Positions 1 to 9,323 of a DNA stretch of 64,000 nt are shown here, one piece after another. How positions within the stretch are numbered: position 1 is the first letter of the stretch; each line of letters opens with the position of its first letter. The notes under the pieces were generated by a model. That model had not been told where the DNA came from and ran no database searches. It saw nothing but the letters and a program-made list of their open reading frames with translations. Origin of the DNA: Branchinecta lynchi (lineage: Eukaryota > Arthropoda > Branchiopoda > Anostraca > Branchinectidae); the NCBI GenBank assembly GCA_023053575.1, contig JAKZAP010000018.1, positions 12,924,202 to 12,988,201 of the forward strand, in the 5' to 3' direction. Made by a program: the position numbers and the translations under genes.

Positions 1-1
1 C

Positions 2-193
2 GCGATCCATTATTTCCGGGCGCATTATACTCCCGATAAGTGTTCGCGTATCTTGCTACTGATGCGTAAAACTCGTGATCTAAATTTTGCCAAGTTTTTG
101 CTAGAAGTCGGAGTGCCTGGTAAAAGGCTTAAAACAGTCAAAGCCTTGGATAATTTGTTGAAAGCAGAAACTAATTCTACAGTATTCAAATAG
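2..193 (+). CDS. C-terminal end of an unrecognised ORF, cut by the left window edge
   Basis: A frame is open from the first bases to a TAG at 191-193, giving 63 residues with no stop and no ATG near the edge. The composition is that of a normal soluble protein, mixed charged and aliphatic (for example LLEVGVPGKRLKTVKALDNL). The opposite strand also carries a short ORF here, so the strand is not certain. The 60 bases after the stop resemble part of the host repeat unit found at 5899-5965. I do not recognise the family. It could be a terminal exon of a host gene or a fragment of a transposon protein. Confidence 0.3.
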   Translation, partial: AIHYFRAHYTPDKCSRILLLMRKTRDLNFAKFLLEVGVPGKRLKTVKALDNLLKAETNSTVFK

Positions 194-252
194 GTTGAAT
201 ATTGGAACATAAACAGTAAATAGTGTGAGGTGTGCTTTAATTACTTTATCAA

Positions 253-255
<3 letters not shown>

Positions 256-284
<29 letters not shown>
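256..284. repeat. Poly(T) run
   Basis: An uninterrupted run of about 29 T follows a 60-bp segment (196-255) similar to the host repeat unit at 5899-5965. It may be the poly(A) tail of a minus-strand retroposed sequence or a simple repeat. No coding part of such an element is visible beside it. Confidence 0.6.
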
Positions 285-286
<2 letters not shown>

Positions 287-289
287 TCA

Positions 290-720
290 TGGGTTTGCTG
301 TGACCCTCAAGCTAAGAATTATCATGGGCCAAACCAAGAGAATGTATTGTTTGGTAAAAAAAAGCATTTTATTTTTTGCACTTGGCTGTGATGATACGCA
401 CTTTAAGGGTGCTATAAATTCGTTTGTAAGGCAGAACCCTTGAGGCAAAAATTATGATGGGCTCATCGGGATCATTAAAATGTATGTTTTGATCAAAAGT
501 ATTTTTTGTTCTTTAAGGAATTCATTTGTAAGGCAAACCCTTGAAACAAAAATGGCTTTTAGGTTAAGATGCACACTTTAAGGGTGCTAGAAATTCATTT
601 CTAAGCAACACCCTTGAGGCAAAAATTACCATGGGGTCATGGGGACCGTGTGAATGTATATTTTGTTTAAAACTGTTTTTTGTACGTTCAGCTAAGATGA
701 ATACTTTAAGGGATAGTTGA
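290..720. repeat. Degenerate tandem repeat (about three copies)
   Basis: A diverged unit recurs at about 290-340, 395-480, 505-560 and 568-650. Its shared phrases are CTTTAAGGGTGCTA, ACCCTTGAGGCAAAAATTA and ATGGGGTCAT. Copies differ in length and carry many substitutions, so the array is old. No ORF of note lies in it. Confidence 0.55.
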
Positions 721-869
721 ATCTGGGAAATGACAATTTGTAATCCAATGTTGTCGAGTCTCTAATGCTCCTCTGCCAAGTTTTAATTGGATAGAGCGCA
801 AAAAGATAGAACGAATGGTGTGTTTCTTGTTAAGATCCAATACATTCTTGGATATTTTTTTAAGCGTTA

Positions 870-1110
870 AAGTTGAAAAAAAATCTATTACATGGATTTT
901 TTTTTAATTTTTGAGTTTTTCATAAAAGTAAATACGCCACTGGATAGAGCTCATTGAGACGTAGTGAATGACGCAAACCTCATTTTTACAATTTTCACTT
1001 GCCGGCGATCCGCCGTGAAAAAAAAAGCTAACACAGGAATTTTTTTTATTTTTAAGTTTTTTTCAGAAGTCAATACCCCGTTCGATAGATCTTTTTTTAG
1101 TAAATGAGTT
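870..1110. repeat. Two diverged direct repeats
   Basis: The stretch with an A-run, 'aca(t/g)gga', a T-run and 'ttttt.a.aagt.aata' occurs at about 875-945 and again at 1018-1095. Each copy ends in a 'gatagagct/gatagatct' phrase. It looks like a duplicated piece of an AT-rich repeat. No gene is visible between 720 and 2360. Confidence 0.4.
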
Positions 1111-1154
1111 AATTTGTTCACTGAGGTAATCGAAAGGTGTTGGAAAACTGCTGG

Positions 1155-1220
1155 AAAAAGTCAGGGAAAATCACCAAAAAAGGTCAGGGAAGTCAGGGAA
1201 AAGTCAGGGGAAAACGTGGA
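1155..1220. repeat. Short GTCAGGGAAA tandem repeat
   Basis: The decamer GTCAGGGAAA and close variants occur about four times within 65 bp. This is a simple minisatellite with no sign of function. Confidence 0.5.
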
Positions 1221-2414
1221 TGAGCAAGCGCACGAACCCTGCTGGTAAACCTCTCATGTAGACTATATCAGTTATCAAACACTCAGTTTAATGACATCTT
1301 AACAGCAATGGGCAAGCACTGGTAAAACTCCCTTTTAGAAATGCCAAGAGGTTGCCAGATTGATATGCTTCACCCGTAACACGATTTCTTGCCTGACACG
1401 TTGGTTTCGGACAGGGTAATGATACAGATTTAAAAAAAAGTTTATGTGGGATGTACAGACCTTCTATCATGAAACTGAAAATGCTCTAGTTTACTTTGAG
1501 TTTGAAATACCAGCAGCCACAAACAGTCTAGACTATCAATCCTGTAACCATCCCCACTGTCTCATTATTAACACTTGTGACCTGCTTGTTACATATAGAT
1601 AAGATAAGATAAGATATAGTGACATAGATCCACAAGTAGATAAGTAGAAAATCTGCAACCTGCTTCCCGAGCCATCGAGGTTTCGCACTTTCTTTGGAGT
1701 ACAAAGTGAAGGCCATTATGTTCTGCACATTGCCTATACTTTTCATGACTAACGTAGCGTTTACACGGACAAGAAATCCCGTCGAGTAGAATGAATTCCG
1801 GTCGATTCGAAAGTATTCCGTTCGTGAAGACGACTAGAAAAAAAGTCTTGCGGGACGAGAATCCTTTCATGATAAAAGCAATTCCTGTCTACTTGAAAGG
1901 AATTTGGTCGGCGGCACTGGTAAAAATACTAAAAAAAGTCTTGCTGGCTTTTGAGAGCAGCGTCCATTAGTACCGATGTCATAAATGCCCTTAAAACATT
2001 TATTATTGGCTAGAGAACATATTTTTGTCAGATTTTCTGGTTTATGTGTGTAAACATAATCTTGTCACCAAGATCGGAGTCTGGTCAAGTTTTCAAGTTA
2101 ATATCCCTTTCATATTTTTTGATAATGGACAATGGTTTGTAGTAGTCCGCTAGGAGCGCTTAACTGGAATGAGGCGGATTCTTACCAAAGGTAATTCGTC
2201 CACAGACAATTCGGCACTATACGACACCATGTGAATCTTTCTTGTTGCAGCGACGATGAAAAGAATTGTTTTGTGGGACTAATTGTCCACAGGAAAAAAA
2301 ATGGGATAAGAAAAAAATAAGAGGCTCAAATTAAGAGACTAAGTTAACTCTCATCACAGATTTGATCAGACAGGTAATGAAAGAGGCTTTGTCAATAGTT
2401 CCTTCTCTGTTTAG

Positions 2415-2580
2415 CCCGTTTTTTGAAGCCTCTGTTGGGATATTCCTGAACTATGTATGGAAGGAGCCGAATTTGCAAGCATCGGTACAGGCATCTGGGA
2501 ACCGGTCTTTTGATGTTTATGTTGGAATTGATATGTTTGGAAGAGGTTGCTATGACGGCGGTGGCTGGAATACTTGGAAA
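2415..2580 (+). CDS. Internal exon of a cytosolic endo-beta-N-acetylglucosaminidase (GH85)
   Basis: The 55-codon exon reads PFFEASVGIFLNYVWKEP, later FDVYVGIDMFGRG and GGGWNT. These are the conserved blocks that follow the catalytic Asn-x-Glu strand in animal ENGase, which cleaves the chitobiose core of N-glycans in the cytosol. A pyrimidine-rich acceptor (TTCTCTGTTTAG) ends at 2414 and a consensus donor (AAA|GTAAGT) starts at 2581. The exon begins with one base of a split codon and ends on a codon boundary. Family members usually have Asp where this has Val (EASVGIF), so it may be a diverged paralogue or an old duplicate. No other ENGase exon was found. The catalytic exon would lie upstream of the window, and the downstream side is interrupted by a LINE. 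Confidence 0.85.
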
Positions 2581-2690
2581 GTAAGTTAATTTATGATTAT
2601 CTTCGCTGCATGTAATCATAATGTTTCTTTGTATTTCTATTGCCAAAGATGGTCAAACCAGTCAACCATTCTGGGCCTCCTACGTTGAGT

Positions 2691-2692
<2 letters not shown>

Positions 2693-2732
<40 letters not shown>

Positions 2733-4922
2733 GCCGCGTAGCATCTTTTCCGTTCTTCCTGTCCAATATGATTTGGCCAGGTGACTACGCTTCCACTTCC
2801 CTCGGTGACGCCAACGGTCCTAACATCTGATATTTAATTTTTTGTTTTTTTTTCAATGACCGACCTATATATTTAGCGTCACCTACACTTTCCTCTATCT
2901 CTACATTTAATTATCTTTTTTTTTAATATTCTTTCTTATTCCCTCTTTTAACCCTTATTTCTCATTTTACCATTTCAACACATATTTAAAACCTTTTCTT
3001 TGTTTTCCTTCCTTAATATCTCCTTTCCTTAAAATTTTCATTCTTTGAAAACTTAATATTTACAAAAATACTATCCCTCGTTATTTTTTTGCAACCAAAC
3101 CAAAAAAGGGGTTTTGTCCTGGAGACAAAAACAACACAAAAAAAAAATTCGACCTCTTCGCACTCCCTGCGTCAAAGGATGCCCTTCCGTTATAGGGAAT
3201 CCCTTTTGCAGTGGCATTTCTTACGATCTTTTTCGTTTCCTTCTCCGATACCAAAACCCTTTTTTATTTTAGTTATTTTTTTTTTAAAACTCTACAAAAA
3301 TTAAAATAAAAAAATAAAGAAAATATAAATAAACGTTCATTTGATCGTACTTTACATACAAAATTAATTAGCACGATTAAATGAAAAACTTTCAACGATT
3401 ACCAATTTTCTTAATATAAAACTAATTTGGTTGCCAAAAATAACTTTAAAACTTTATCCCTTTCTTAAAACTTTAAAAATTACCATTTAAATATAATTTT
3501 TTAAATATAATATATTTTTAATTAAATTTCAAACTAAATCATTAATATTAAAATTTAATTCCAAATCATTTCCTACTTTATCTTTACTACCTTTTATTAT
3601 TTCCCAACATTTTTTAACTTTCATTAATACGGAATCATCCTCGCCTTTTTCTCTTTCTTTCCACGCATAATAGCAAAATGACGATATCAGTAATGTCATT
3701 GTCCTTTCTCTTTTTAATCCATGTTTACCTGTAACGTTTATTAGGCTCATTTCTTCCTTTAAATGCCATTTATCTCCATATTCCATTAAAGAACATATTA
3801 TTTTTTCAAATTTCCTTAGTCGCTCCTGTTTCTTCTCACATTTAATGAGAAAATGATTTACATCTTCGATTTCGTTACAGTTTTTGCATTTTCCCGTGTT
3901 ATGTTCAGGGAAAATTCGGTGCTTTCTTTCTTCTGTAGGTAGAACGTTATGTATTTGGTAAAACATATGCTGTTTTACTTTCGGTGAAAGCATCGATGTA
4001 TGGAGGAGATTGAAAGTTCGGTTTGCTTGCTCTTCGTCTATCCGTTTCTCTTCAATTAATTTTATATCCGGTAGACTCATCTTTTCTCGGTAAAAATTCC
4101 GTATCCCTTCTTTTGGTATTTCTCTTACATCAGGATCAAAAATTATTTCTTTTCTCATCTCTTCTATGTCCATAAACGCCATTTCTAGGCTTCGTGGGTA
4201 CCCTTTTTTCCCGCTTTTTCTCATTAATAACCACGAATTTAATACTGATTCTTTTTTCTCGGTCATATTTTCTAGAGCTGTTCTGACGAAAAGTTCTCTT
4301 GACTTAGCTTCAGGGTTAATTATCTGCAGTCCTCCTTTTAGCTTCTGCTGATACATATCTATAATTTTGAGTTTTGGCGGTTCTTTTCCTTCCCATACGA
4401 AGTTGTATATTATTTTGTGAATTTGTTTTAATGTCGCTTTTGAAGGGTACGAAACATTAGCCAGATACCATATTATTGGAAAACTGTAAATATTTATGTA
4501 TTCCGCTTTCTGAAAAACCGTGAGTTTTCAATTCCGTCCGTAATTAATAGATGCTATAATTTTTGATACTGTTACAGACCAATTATTTTTTTCTGTATCT
4601 TTCCACGATTTATTAAATTTTAATCCCAGGATTTTTATCTCTTTTTTCAACGGTATTCCACATACTTCCATTATCCCATCTTCTCTTCCTGACATGATTT
4701 CCAAAATTTCGCACTTTCCTTTATTTAATTCTAGCTTAACGAGTTTGCAGTAATGTTCTGCACACTCGATAGCCATTTTGTTATCTTCCTCGTCTTCTGT
4801 AAACGTGGTTATATCATCAACGAAACCTCTCGCTTTTAATATTTCATCGAATAGCTTAATACCACGTAGTTTCATTTCAAGGAATTTTCGAAGCGGATCA
4901 ATGTATAGTTCGAAGAGCATCA
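2693..4922 (-). mobile_element. 5'-truncated LINE retrotransposon with poly(A) tail
   Basis: On the minus strand the order is the end of a reverse-transcriptase ORF (4923 to 3529), an AT-rich 3' UTR of about 800 bp, and a poly(A) tail seen as 36 T at 2693-2728. The 5' end is cut inside the RT palm, just before the active-site loop, as expected from incomplete target-primed reverse transcription. The left flank is the ENGase intron and the right flank is the host repeat unit. I could not find a clear target-site duplication, so an accompanying deletion is possible. The long pure A tail suits an L1/Tx1-type LINE; the clade is an inference. Confidence 0.8.
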
Positions 4923-4923
4923 T
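3529..4923 (-). pseudogene. LINE reverse transcriptase, C-terminal part, with one in-frame stop
   Basis: The frame is continuous from 4923 to 3529 apart from one TGA at 4528-4530. It begins in the RT palm (LFELYIDPL) and shows the active-site block GFVDDITTF, a variant of YADD. It then has the thumb region and a C-terminal Cys/His cluster, CKNCNEIEDVNHFLIKCEKK, of the kind found after the RT of many LINEs. Fingers, endonuclease and ORF1 are missing because of the 5' truncation. The residues after the stop continue the family pattern, so this is a single nonsense mutation in a dead copy. Confidence 0.8.
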
Positions 4924-5349
4924 GATGTCTTGTGATTAAGATAGAATTAACTAAGACTTTACTCAGTGAGAAGAGGGCAAGGAGTAGCCGCTTGCATTCG
5001 ATTATCGATGGATTGCCAAGGTAAGCTCACATTAAATGTTCTAATTTAAGAGCATAGAACCTATCGAAAATTATATTACCTGCGGTTGTACTGGTCGTTG
5101 ACGAGCTCAGTGTAGTTGATGAAGAGATCGATGTAGAACTGGTCGTTTCAGCCGAAATAAAAGTACTTGGACTGGTCGATGAGCTCAGCGTAGTTGTTGA
5201 AGGAGTTGAGATCTCGCATAAATAATGCGAGATGTACTTTAGTGACTTCGTCAAAGCGCAATTACCTGTGACTTTATGTCTTGTTATTTTAAGATAACGT
5301 GAACTAAAACTTTAATCAGTGAGAAGTTGACAAGGAGTAGCCACTTGCA
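4923..5349. repeat. Host repeat unit h1, diverged and internally deleted
   Basis: This segment aligns with the intact unit at 5350-6050 but lacks the MITE and about half of the Ser/Thr-rich part. Shared landmarks are GAGAAG..GACAAGGAGTAGCC, ATTCGATTATCGATGGATTG and TAAGCTCACATTA. It shows that the host sequence was already tandemly repeated, independently of the Gypsy element. Confidence 0.75.
5027..5254 (-). CDS. Ser/Thr-rich ORF, diverged short copy
   Basis: The 75-residue frame has a Ser/Thr/Pro-rich centre (TPSTTTLSSSTSPSTFIS) followed by GNIIFDRFYALKLEHLM. This matches the better preserved copy at 5540-5890 with substitutions that keep the frame open. The N-terminal half is missing because of a deletion. 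The composition is mucin-like, which suggests an O-glycosylated extracellular linker if it is expressed. A GTAAT donor-like site lies at the end of the Ser/Thr part. It could equally be non-coding repeat sequence with a chance open frame. Confidence 0.35.
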   Translation of the reverse strand: MTKSLKYISHYLCEISTPSTTTLSSSTSPSTFISAETTSSTSISSSTTLSSSTTSTTAGNIIFDRFYALKLEHLM

Positions 5350-5376
5350 TTCGATTATCGATGGATTGTAGATATA

Positions 5377-5534
5377 CACTGTAAAATATTTTTCCGAATA
5401 AGGATGCAGTATTTGCTACTGGTAATAATCTAATCTCTATTGGGATAAAATTAATCCGAATTTGGGATAATCGTATCTCAATAAAGACAAGAATAATTCC
5501 AGTAGCAAATACTGCCAGATTTTCTTTTACAGTG
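5377..5534. mobile_element. TA-flanked MITE (158 bp), copy in h2
   Basis: Terminal inverted repeats start CACTGTAAAA and end TTTTACAGTG, flanked by TA on both sides (5375-5376, 5535-5536). A longer internal inverted repeat (GCAGTATTTGCTACTGG against its complement) makes it nearly a perfect hairpin. Unit h1 lacks it at the same position. The TA duplication suggests a Tc1/mariner-type non-autonomous element. Confidence 0.75.
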
Positions 5535-5539
5535 TAAGC

Positions 5540-5890
5540 TCACATTAGTTGTTCTAATTTAAGAGCACAGAACATGCGGAAAACCATATTACCTTCGGTT
5601 GTAGTGGCTGTTGACGGCGTAGTTGCTGAACTCGTTGATGAGCTCGGTGTAATTGATGAAGAGATTGGTGTAGAACTGGTCGTTTCAGGCGAAACAACAG
5701 TACTTGGACTGGTCGATGAGCTCAGCGTAGTTGTTGAAGGAGTTGAGGAGACAGTAGTACTTGTCGCGACCGATTCAGTAAAGGCGACTGTTGAAGATTC
5801 CGATGATGTGGATTGGGTGGTAGAGGTTGTCCCTGAGGATGTTGTATTCACAAATGAAGAAGACATTTTGATTTTCTGCTGGATGACCAT
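5540..5890 (-). CDS. Ser/Thr-rich mucin-like ORF (best copy)
   Basis: The 116-residue frame has a short N-terminus (MSSSFVNTTSS), a long Ser/Thr/Pro-rich region with TSPSTVVSPETTSSTP-like phrases, and a tail GNMVFRMFCALKLEQLM. On the minus strand a CAG acceptor-like site precedes it near 5878 and a GAAG|GTAAT donor-like site lies at 5592-5593. It may therefore be an exon of about 286 bp, but that length is not a multiple of three and a tandem exon array would lose frame. There is no signal peptide or membrane segment. The frame recurs at 7544, 33358 and 58574 because the unit is duplicated. No function can be assigned. Confidence 0.4.
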   Translation of the reverse strand: MVIQQKIKMSSSFVNTTSSGTTSTTQSTSSESSTVAFTESVATSTTVSSTPSTTTLSSSTSPSTVVSPETTSSTPISSSITPSSSTSSATTPSTATTTEGNMVFRMFCALKLEQLM

Positions 5891-6630
5891 TCAAACAATT
5901 TGAATATTGGAACATAAACACTAAATAATGCGAGATGTACTTTAGTGACTTTGTCAAAGCGCAATTACCTGTGACTTTATGTCTTGTTATTTTAAGATAA
6001 CGTGAACTAAAACTTTAATCAGTGAGAAGTTGACAAGGAGTAGCCACTTGCATTCGCGTTTCCCGTTGCGCACACTGCTAGCCCTTGCAGTTTTCCAAAT
6101 TTCGAGCTGAGTGAGCCTATGTCCGAACCCGTCCGAAGATGTCAGCTGTGAAATTATCCAGCCAAACGTACCTGAAGCTGGTATCCAGCCAAACACATCA
6201 AAGGCTGTTGCTGTTACCAATGAAGCTGAGGTCGTAATCATGTTGTCGTCGTTGATGTTGTCTCTGTCGTACTGTGTTAAGTGAAGTGGCTTTCCTGATG
6301 AACAATCGGCAAGTTGGACTTGGCGGTGTGGTCAGTGCTTGCGGTGTAGGGTAGTGTCGGTGTTCTCAAAGCAGTTAGATTTTTTTTTTTTTTTTCTAGC
6401 ATTTTAACAGGCTTATGATTGACTGTGATCGGTTGAACTTAGCGCACGAGTGAAAAAGCCTGGGGTTTACTGGACAGATTCAGGTGGAACCCAAATATGA
6501 ATTATACCTTGAGCAAACAGTGATTCCAGCGCGCAGTAGCGCTGACATCAGAACTATGTTATTTATTTAGGTTGTTTTGTGTAGGCCATGTGTTAGGGGG
6601 TGGTGTTGCGGCGAACCGGGTCGGTTCTTT

Positions 6631-6643
6631 GATAGGAGGGAGG
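6631..6643 (+). promoter_or_regulatory. Polypurine tract of Gypsy copy 0
   Basis: GATAGGAGGGAGG lies directly against the TGTAACCC start of the LTR. Such tracts prime plus-strand DNA synthesis in LTR elements. The same tract precedes the 3' LTRs at 32458 and 47546. Confidence 0.8.
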
Positions 6644-7119
6644 TGTAACCCATGTCTAAAATGTATGGACGCAAGTTCATTATTTCGTTTCCGTATTACC
6701 TTCACCCCGCGGTCGTGAGCTATTTCAATTGACAATGAATTCTGAGCGCGGGTGAAAGATGAGCATTTCGCATGGAATGCGCTCGGCAAGGATTGAATGG
6801 CAGTTAAGTTTGAGCTACCATCGAGGCAGCATGAGCGCTGCAGGAGTAGGGAGAGGACGCGAATTATTGGGCTGAGTATCGTTAATATGTTCTAGTGTAA
6901 TTAGGTTACCACATCACATTCTTTTGTTGTACCTCTCTGCCGTAACGTCATGTAAATAAACCTATAGTTAGTTTTCCAAGATTTATGTAGTTATGTTCCT
7001 TCCCACGTCGGTCACGTTATTATTTGGTTAAGCCAACAACCGCTCGGTTGGTTTATTCGCTTTATTCGCTACCAGTTCTTATTATTATTATTCTTTTACT
7101 AAATTGTAAGAAGGTAACA
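6644..7119 (+). repeat. 3' LTR of Gypsy copy 0 (476 bp)
   Basis: The LTR begins TGTAACCC and ends GGTAACA. A polyadenylation-like GTAAATAAACC lies inside. It carries the 476-bp form (TTTATTCGCTTTATTCGC), unlike the 470-bp form of all the 5' LTRs. It is followed by GTGG, the 4-bp target duplication, and host sequence. Confidence 0.88.
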
Positions 7120-7382
7120 GTGGTAGAGGTTGTCTCTGAGGATGTTGTATTCACAAATGAAGAAGACATTTTGATTTTCTGCTGGATGACCATTCAAACA
7201 ATTTGAATATTGGAACATAAACACTAAATAATGCGAGATGTACTTTAGTGACTTTGTCAAAGCGCAATTACCTGTGACTTTATGTCTTGTTATTTTAAGA
7301 TAACGTGAACTAAAACTTTAATCAGTGAGAAGTTGACAAGGAGTAGCCACTTGCATTCGATTATCGATGGATTGTAGATATA

Positions 7383-7538
7383 CACTGTAAAAAGTTTTTC
7401 CGAATAAGGATGCAGTATTTGCTACTGGTAATAATCTAATCTCTATTGGGATAAAATTAATCCGAATGGGATAATCTTATCTCAATAAAGACAAGAATAA
7501 TCCCAGTAGCAAATACTGCTAGATTTTCTTTTACAGTG
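7383..7538. mobile_element. TA-flanked MITE, copy in hA
   Basis: Same CACTGTAAAA inverted termini and TA flanks as the copy in h2. It was duplicated together with the host unit. Confidence 0.72.
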
Positions 7539-7543
7539 TAAGC

Positions 7544-7824
7544 TCACATTAGTTGTTCTAATTTAAGAGCACAGAACATGCGGAAAACCATATTACCTTC
7601 GGTTGTAGTGGCTGTTGACGGCGTAGTTGCTGAACTCGTTGATGAGCTCGGTGTAATTGATGAAGAGATTGGTGTAGAACTGGTCGTTTCAGGCGAAACA
7701 ACAGTACTTGGACTGGTCGATGAGCTCAGCGTAGTTGTTGAAGGAGTTGAGGAGACAGTAGTACTTGTCGCGACCGATTCAGTAAAGGCGACTGTTGAAG
7801 ATTCCGATGATGTGGATTGGGTGC
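7544..7824 (-). pseudogene. Ser/Thr-rich ORF interrupted by a Gypsy 5' LTR
   Basis: The frame keeps the Ser/Thr-rich stretch and the tail GNMVFRMFCALKLEQLM. Its upstream part (on the minus strand) is replaced by LTR sequence at 7825. The missing part sits beyond the element, next to the 3' LTR of the same insertion. It is antisense to the Gypsy element. Confidence 0.4.
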
Positions 7825-8294
7825 TGTAACCCATGTCTAAAATGTATGGACGCAAGTTCATTACTTCGTTTCCGTATTACCTTCACCCCGCGGTCGTGAG
7901 CTATTTCAATTGACAATGAATTCTGAGCGCGGGTGAAAGATGAGCATTTCGCATGGAATGCGCTCGGCAAGGATTGAATGGCAGTTAAGTTTGAGCTACC
8001 ATCGAGGCAGCATGAGCGCTGCAGGAGTAGGGAGAGGACGCGAATTATTGGGCTGAGTATCGTTAATATGTTCTAGTGTAATTAGGTTACCACATCACAT
8101 TCTTTTGTTGTACCTCTCTGCCGTAACGTCATGTAAATAAACCTATAGTTAGTTTTCCAAGATTTATGTAGTTATGTTCCTTCCCACGTCGGTCACGTTA
8201 TTATTTGGTTAAGCCAACAACCGCTCGGTTGGTTTATCATTCGCTACCAGTTCTTATTATTATTATTCTTTTACTAAATTGTAAGAAGGTAACA
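7825..8294 (+). repeat. 5' LTR of Gypsy copy A (470 bp)
   Basis: TGTAACCC to GGTAACA, preceded by GTGC and followed at once by the primer-binding site region. It differs from its own 3' LTR (32458-32933) at a 6-bp length variant near the 3' end (TTTATCATTCGC) and at a few single bases (for example CATTACTTCG against CATTATTTCG). It would supply promoter and transcript start; I see no reliable TATA box. Confidence 0.9.
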
Positions 8295-8516
8295 ATGGTG
8301 TGCAGCGTTGGTTCTGTAGTTTTGATTCTACAGACTTTACTGTATCTTTGAGGTACAGTAACGGAGTGAACGAATCTTAAAGTAAAAATCATGCAACTTG
8401 GAAAATAAGAAACAAAATTTAAAAATACACATAGATTTTTTTTTTTTTTTTTTTTTTGTGGTGTGGACCTAGTTTAAGGTATTAGAGTGTTTTTGTTAAC
8501 ATAGGCTTAAAGTAGA
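8295..8516 (+). other. Untranslated leader of Gypsy copy A with T-run
   Basis: 222 bp between the LTR and gag. It includes a T-run of about 22 near 8436-8457 whose length differs between copies A, B and C. This is the place where an RNA packaging signal would be expected, but none can be recognised. Confidence 0.6.
8296..8313 (+). promoter_or_regulatory. Primer-binding site of Gypsy copy A
   Basis: TGGTGTGCAGCGTTGG starts one base after the LTR. TGG next to the LTR pairs with the CCA end of a tRNA primer. I cannot name the tRNA from this stretch. The same sequence follows the LTRs of copies B (34110) and C (59326). Confidence 0.65.
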
Positions 8517-9323
8517 ATGGAAAAGGTAGAGTCGAAACCGCTTACGCCGGACGTTGTTTTGAAGTTGTTAGATTCCCTTCCTTCGTATAGTGGTAAATCG
8601 GATGTCGCTGAGTTCATAAAAAAAGTTGCGATTATCTCGAAAATCGTAACATGGGACCAGCTGAAACTTTTTCTGGGTCTCAAGTTCGATGAAGTCACAT
8701 TTTCTTTTTGGTCGGCGTCGGATCCTGACGATTTTGACTCGTTCAAAAGTTCTTTTGAGTCCCGTTTTGCCGGGACCAGTTCGGCTCGTAAGCTAAAGTA
8801 CGGTAAGCTTTCTCTCATGCCGAATCAGTCACTGTTGGATTTCTGCGCATTAGTGAAGGAGTCGTGCGTAGAGAAATTTGGCGATGAAGCGAATGATTTG
8901 GTTATGTTGAATGAGTTGGTGAACGGGTTGACGTCACAATTTGCCAAATTGTTGCTACAGAAGGAGCCGGCTACGTTTGACCAAGCCGTGGAAATTTTGT
9001 CACGGGCGGAGGAGGTGGATTTGGCTCTGAAGTTGCGTTCTGATTGTTCGGTAAATTTTGTGGCGGAAGCGCGTAATCAGAATCGTAACCGAGGCCGAGG
9101 TCGTGGTGGTTTTCAGCCTATTGGATCACGTCGGGGAATGTCGTCTGTTCCGACGGCTAGCGGTAGTTCAGGTTCGAAGGTGAATACGTCGATTAGGCCT
9201 AGTGTAAATAAAAATTCGGATGACGGTAAGCCTATTTGTAATCGTTGTATGAAGGTCGGTCACATTAAGAGAAATTGTCGCGTCAAATTATCGGGAGGTT
9301 TAAACTCCGTCGGTCGCGTTTAG
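8517..9323 (+). CDS. gag: Gypsy copy A Gag (capsid-nucleocapsid)
   Basis: The 268-residue protein would form the virus-like particle and bind element RNA. Residues 1-175 have the helical character of retrotransposon Gag capsids (EFIKKVAIISKI, LLDFCALVKESCVEKF). An Arg/Gly-rich stretch, NRNRGRGRGGFQP, lies near residue 190 and one zinc knuckle, CNRCMKVGHIKRNC (C-x2-C-x4-H-x4-C), near 240. The ATG at 8517 is the first after the leader. The frame ends with TAG at 9321-9323, 16 bases after an in-frame slippery heptamer that leads into the protease frame. The frame is intact in all three copies. Confidence 0.9.
   Translation: MEKVESKPLTPDVVLKLLDSLPSYSGKSDVAEFIKKVAIISKIVTWDQLKLFLGLKFDEVTFSFWSASDPDDFDSFKSSFESRFAGTSSARKLKYGKLSLMPNQSLLDFCALVKESCVEKFGDEANDLVMLNELVNGLTSQFAKLLLQKEPATFDQAVEILSRAEEVDLALKLRSDCSVNFVAEARNQNRNRGRGRGGFQPIGSRRGMSSVPTASGSSGSKVNTSIRPSVNKNSDDGKPICNRCMKVGHIKRNCRVKLSGGLNSVGRV

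Larger units (their letters stand above)
5350..6050. repeat. Host repeat unit h2 (701 bp), uninterrupted by the LTR element
   Basis: It runs from ATTCGATTATCG to the next CATTCG at 6051. It contains a TA-flanked MITE, the Ser/Thr-rich ORF and a flank with AGTGAGAAGTTGACAAGGAG. It is the empty-site reference for the Gypsy insertion: GATTGGGTGGTAGAGG at about 5814 is uninterrupted here and is split by LTRs in the later units. Confidence 0.8.
6055..7119 (+). mobile_element. Gypsy copy 0: truncated 3' end (3' UTR, PPT and 3' LTR)
   Basis: Host sequence joins the element's 3' UTR at 6055-6056 with 2-bp microhomology (CG). The joined point corresponds to position 14433 of copy A. From there the 3' UTR, polypurine tract and 3' LTR are complete and followed by host unit hA. 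Everything 5' of this is missing, so the junction is a rearrangement breakpoint and not an insertion end. Confidence 0.85.
7120..7824. repeat. Host repeat unit hA, between Gypsy copies 0 and A (705 bp)
   Basis: It starts with the right host flank (GTGGTAGAGGTTGTC), passes through one full period of the host repeat and ends with the left flank (GATTGGGTGC). The 705 bp equal one 701-bp host period plus a 4-bp duplication (GTGG, now GTGC on the left side). It contains the MITE copy at 7383-7538. Confidence 0.85.

Noticed and set aside
2693..2728. T-run as a transcription terminator
   Set aside because: It is the poly(A) tail of the minus-strand LINE, directly following its 3' UTR.
3089..3304. 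71-residue plus-strand frame
   Set aside because: It lies in the 3' UTR of the minus-strand LINE with low-complexity composition.
5574..5903. Plus-strand 109-residue Val/Glu/Asp-rich frame
   Set aside because: Complement of the Ser/Thr-rich frame. The minus-strand reading has mucin-like composition and is kept in the diverged unit h1, so this is a shadow.
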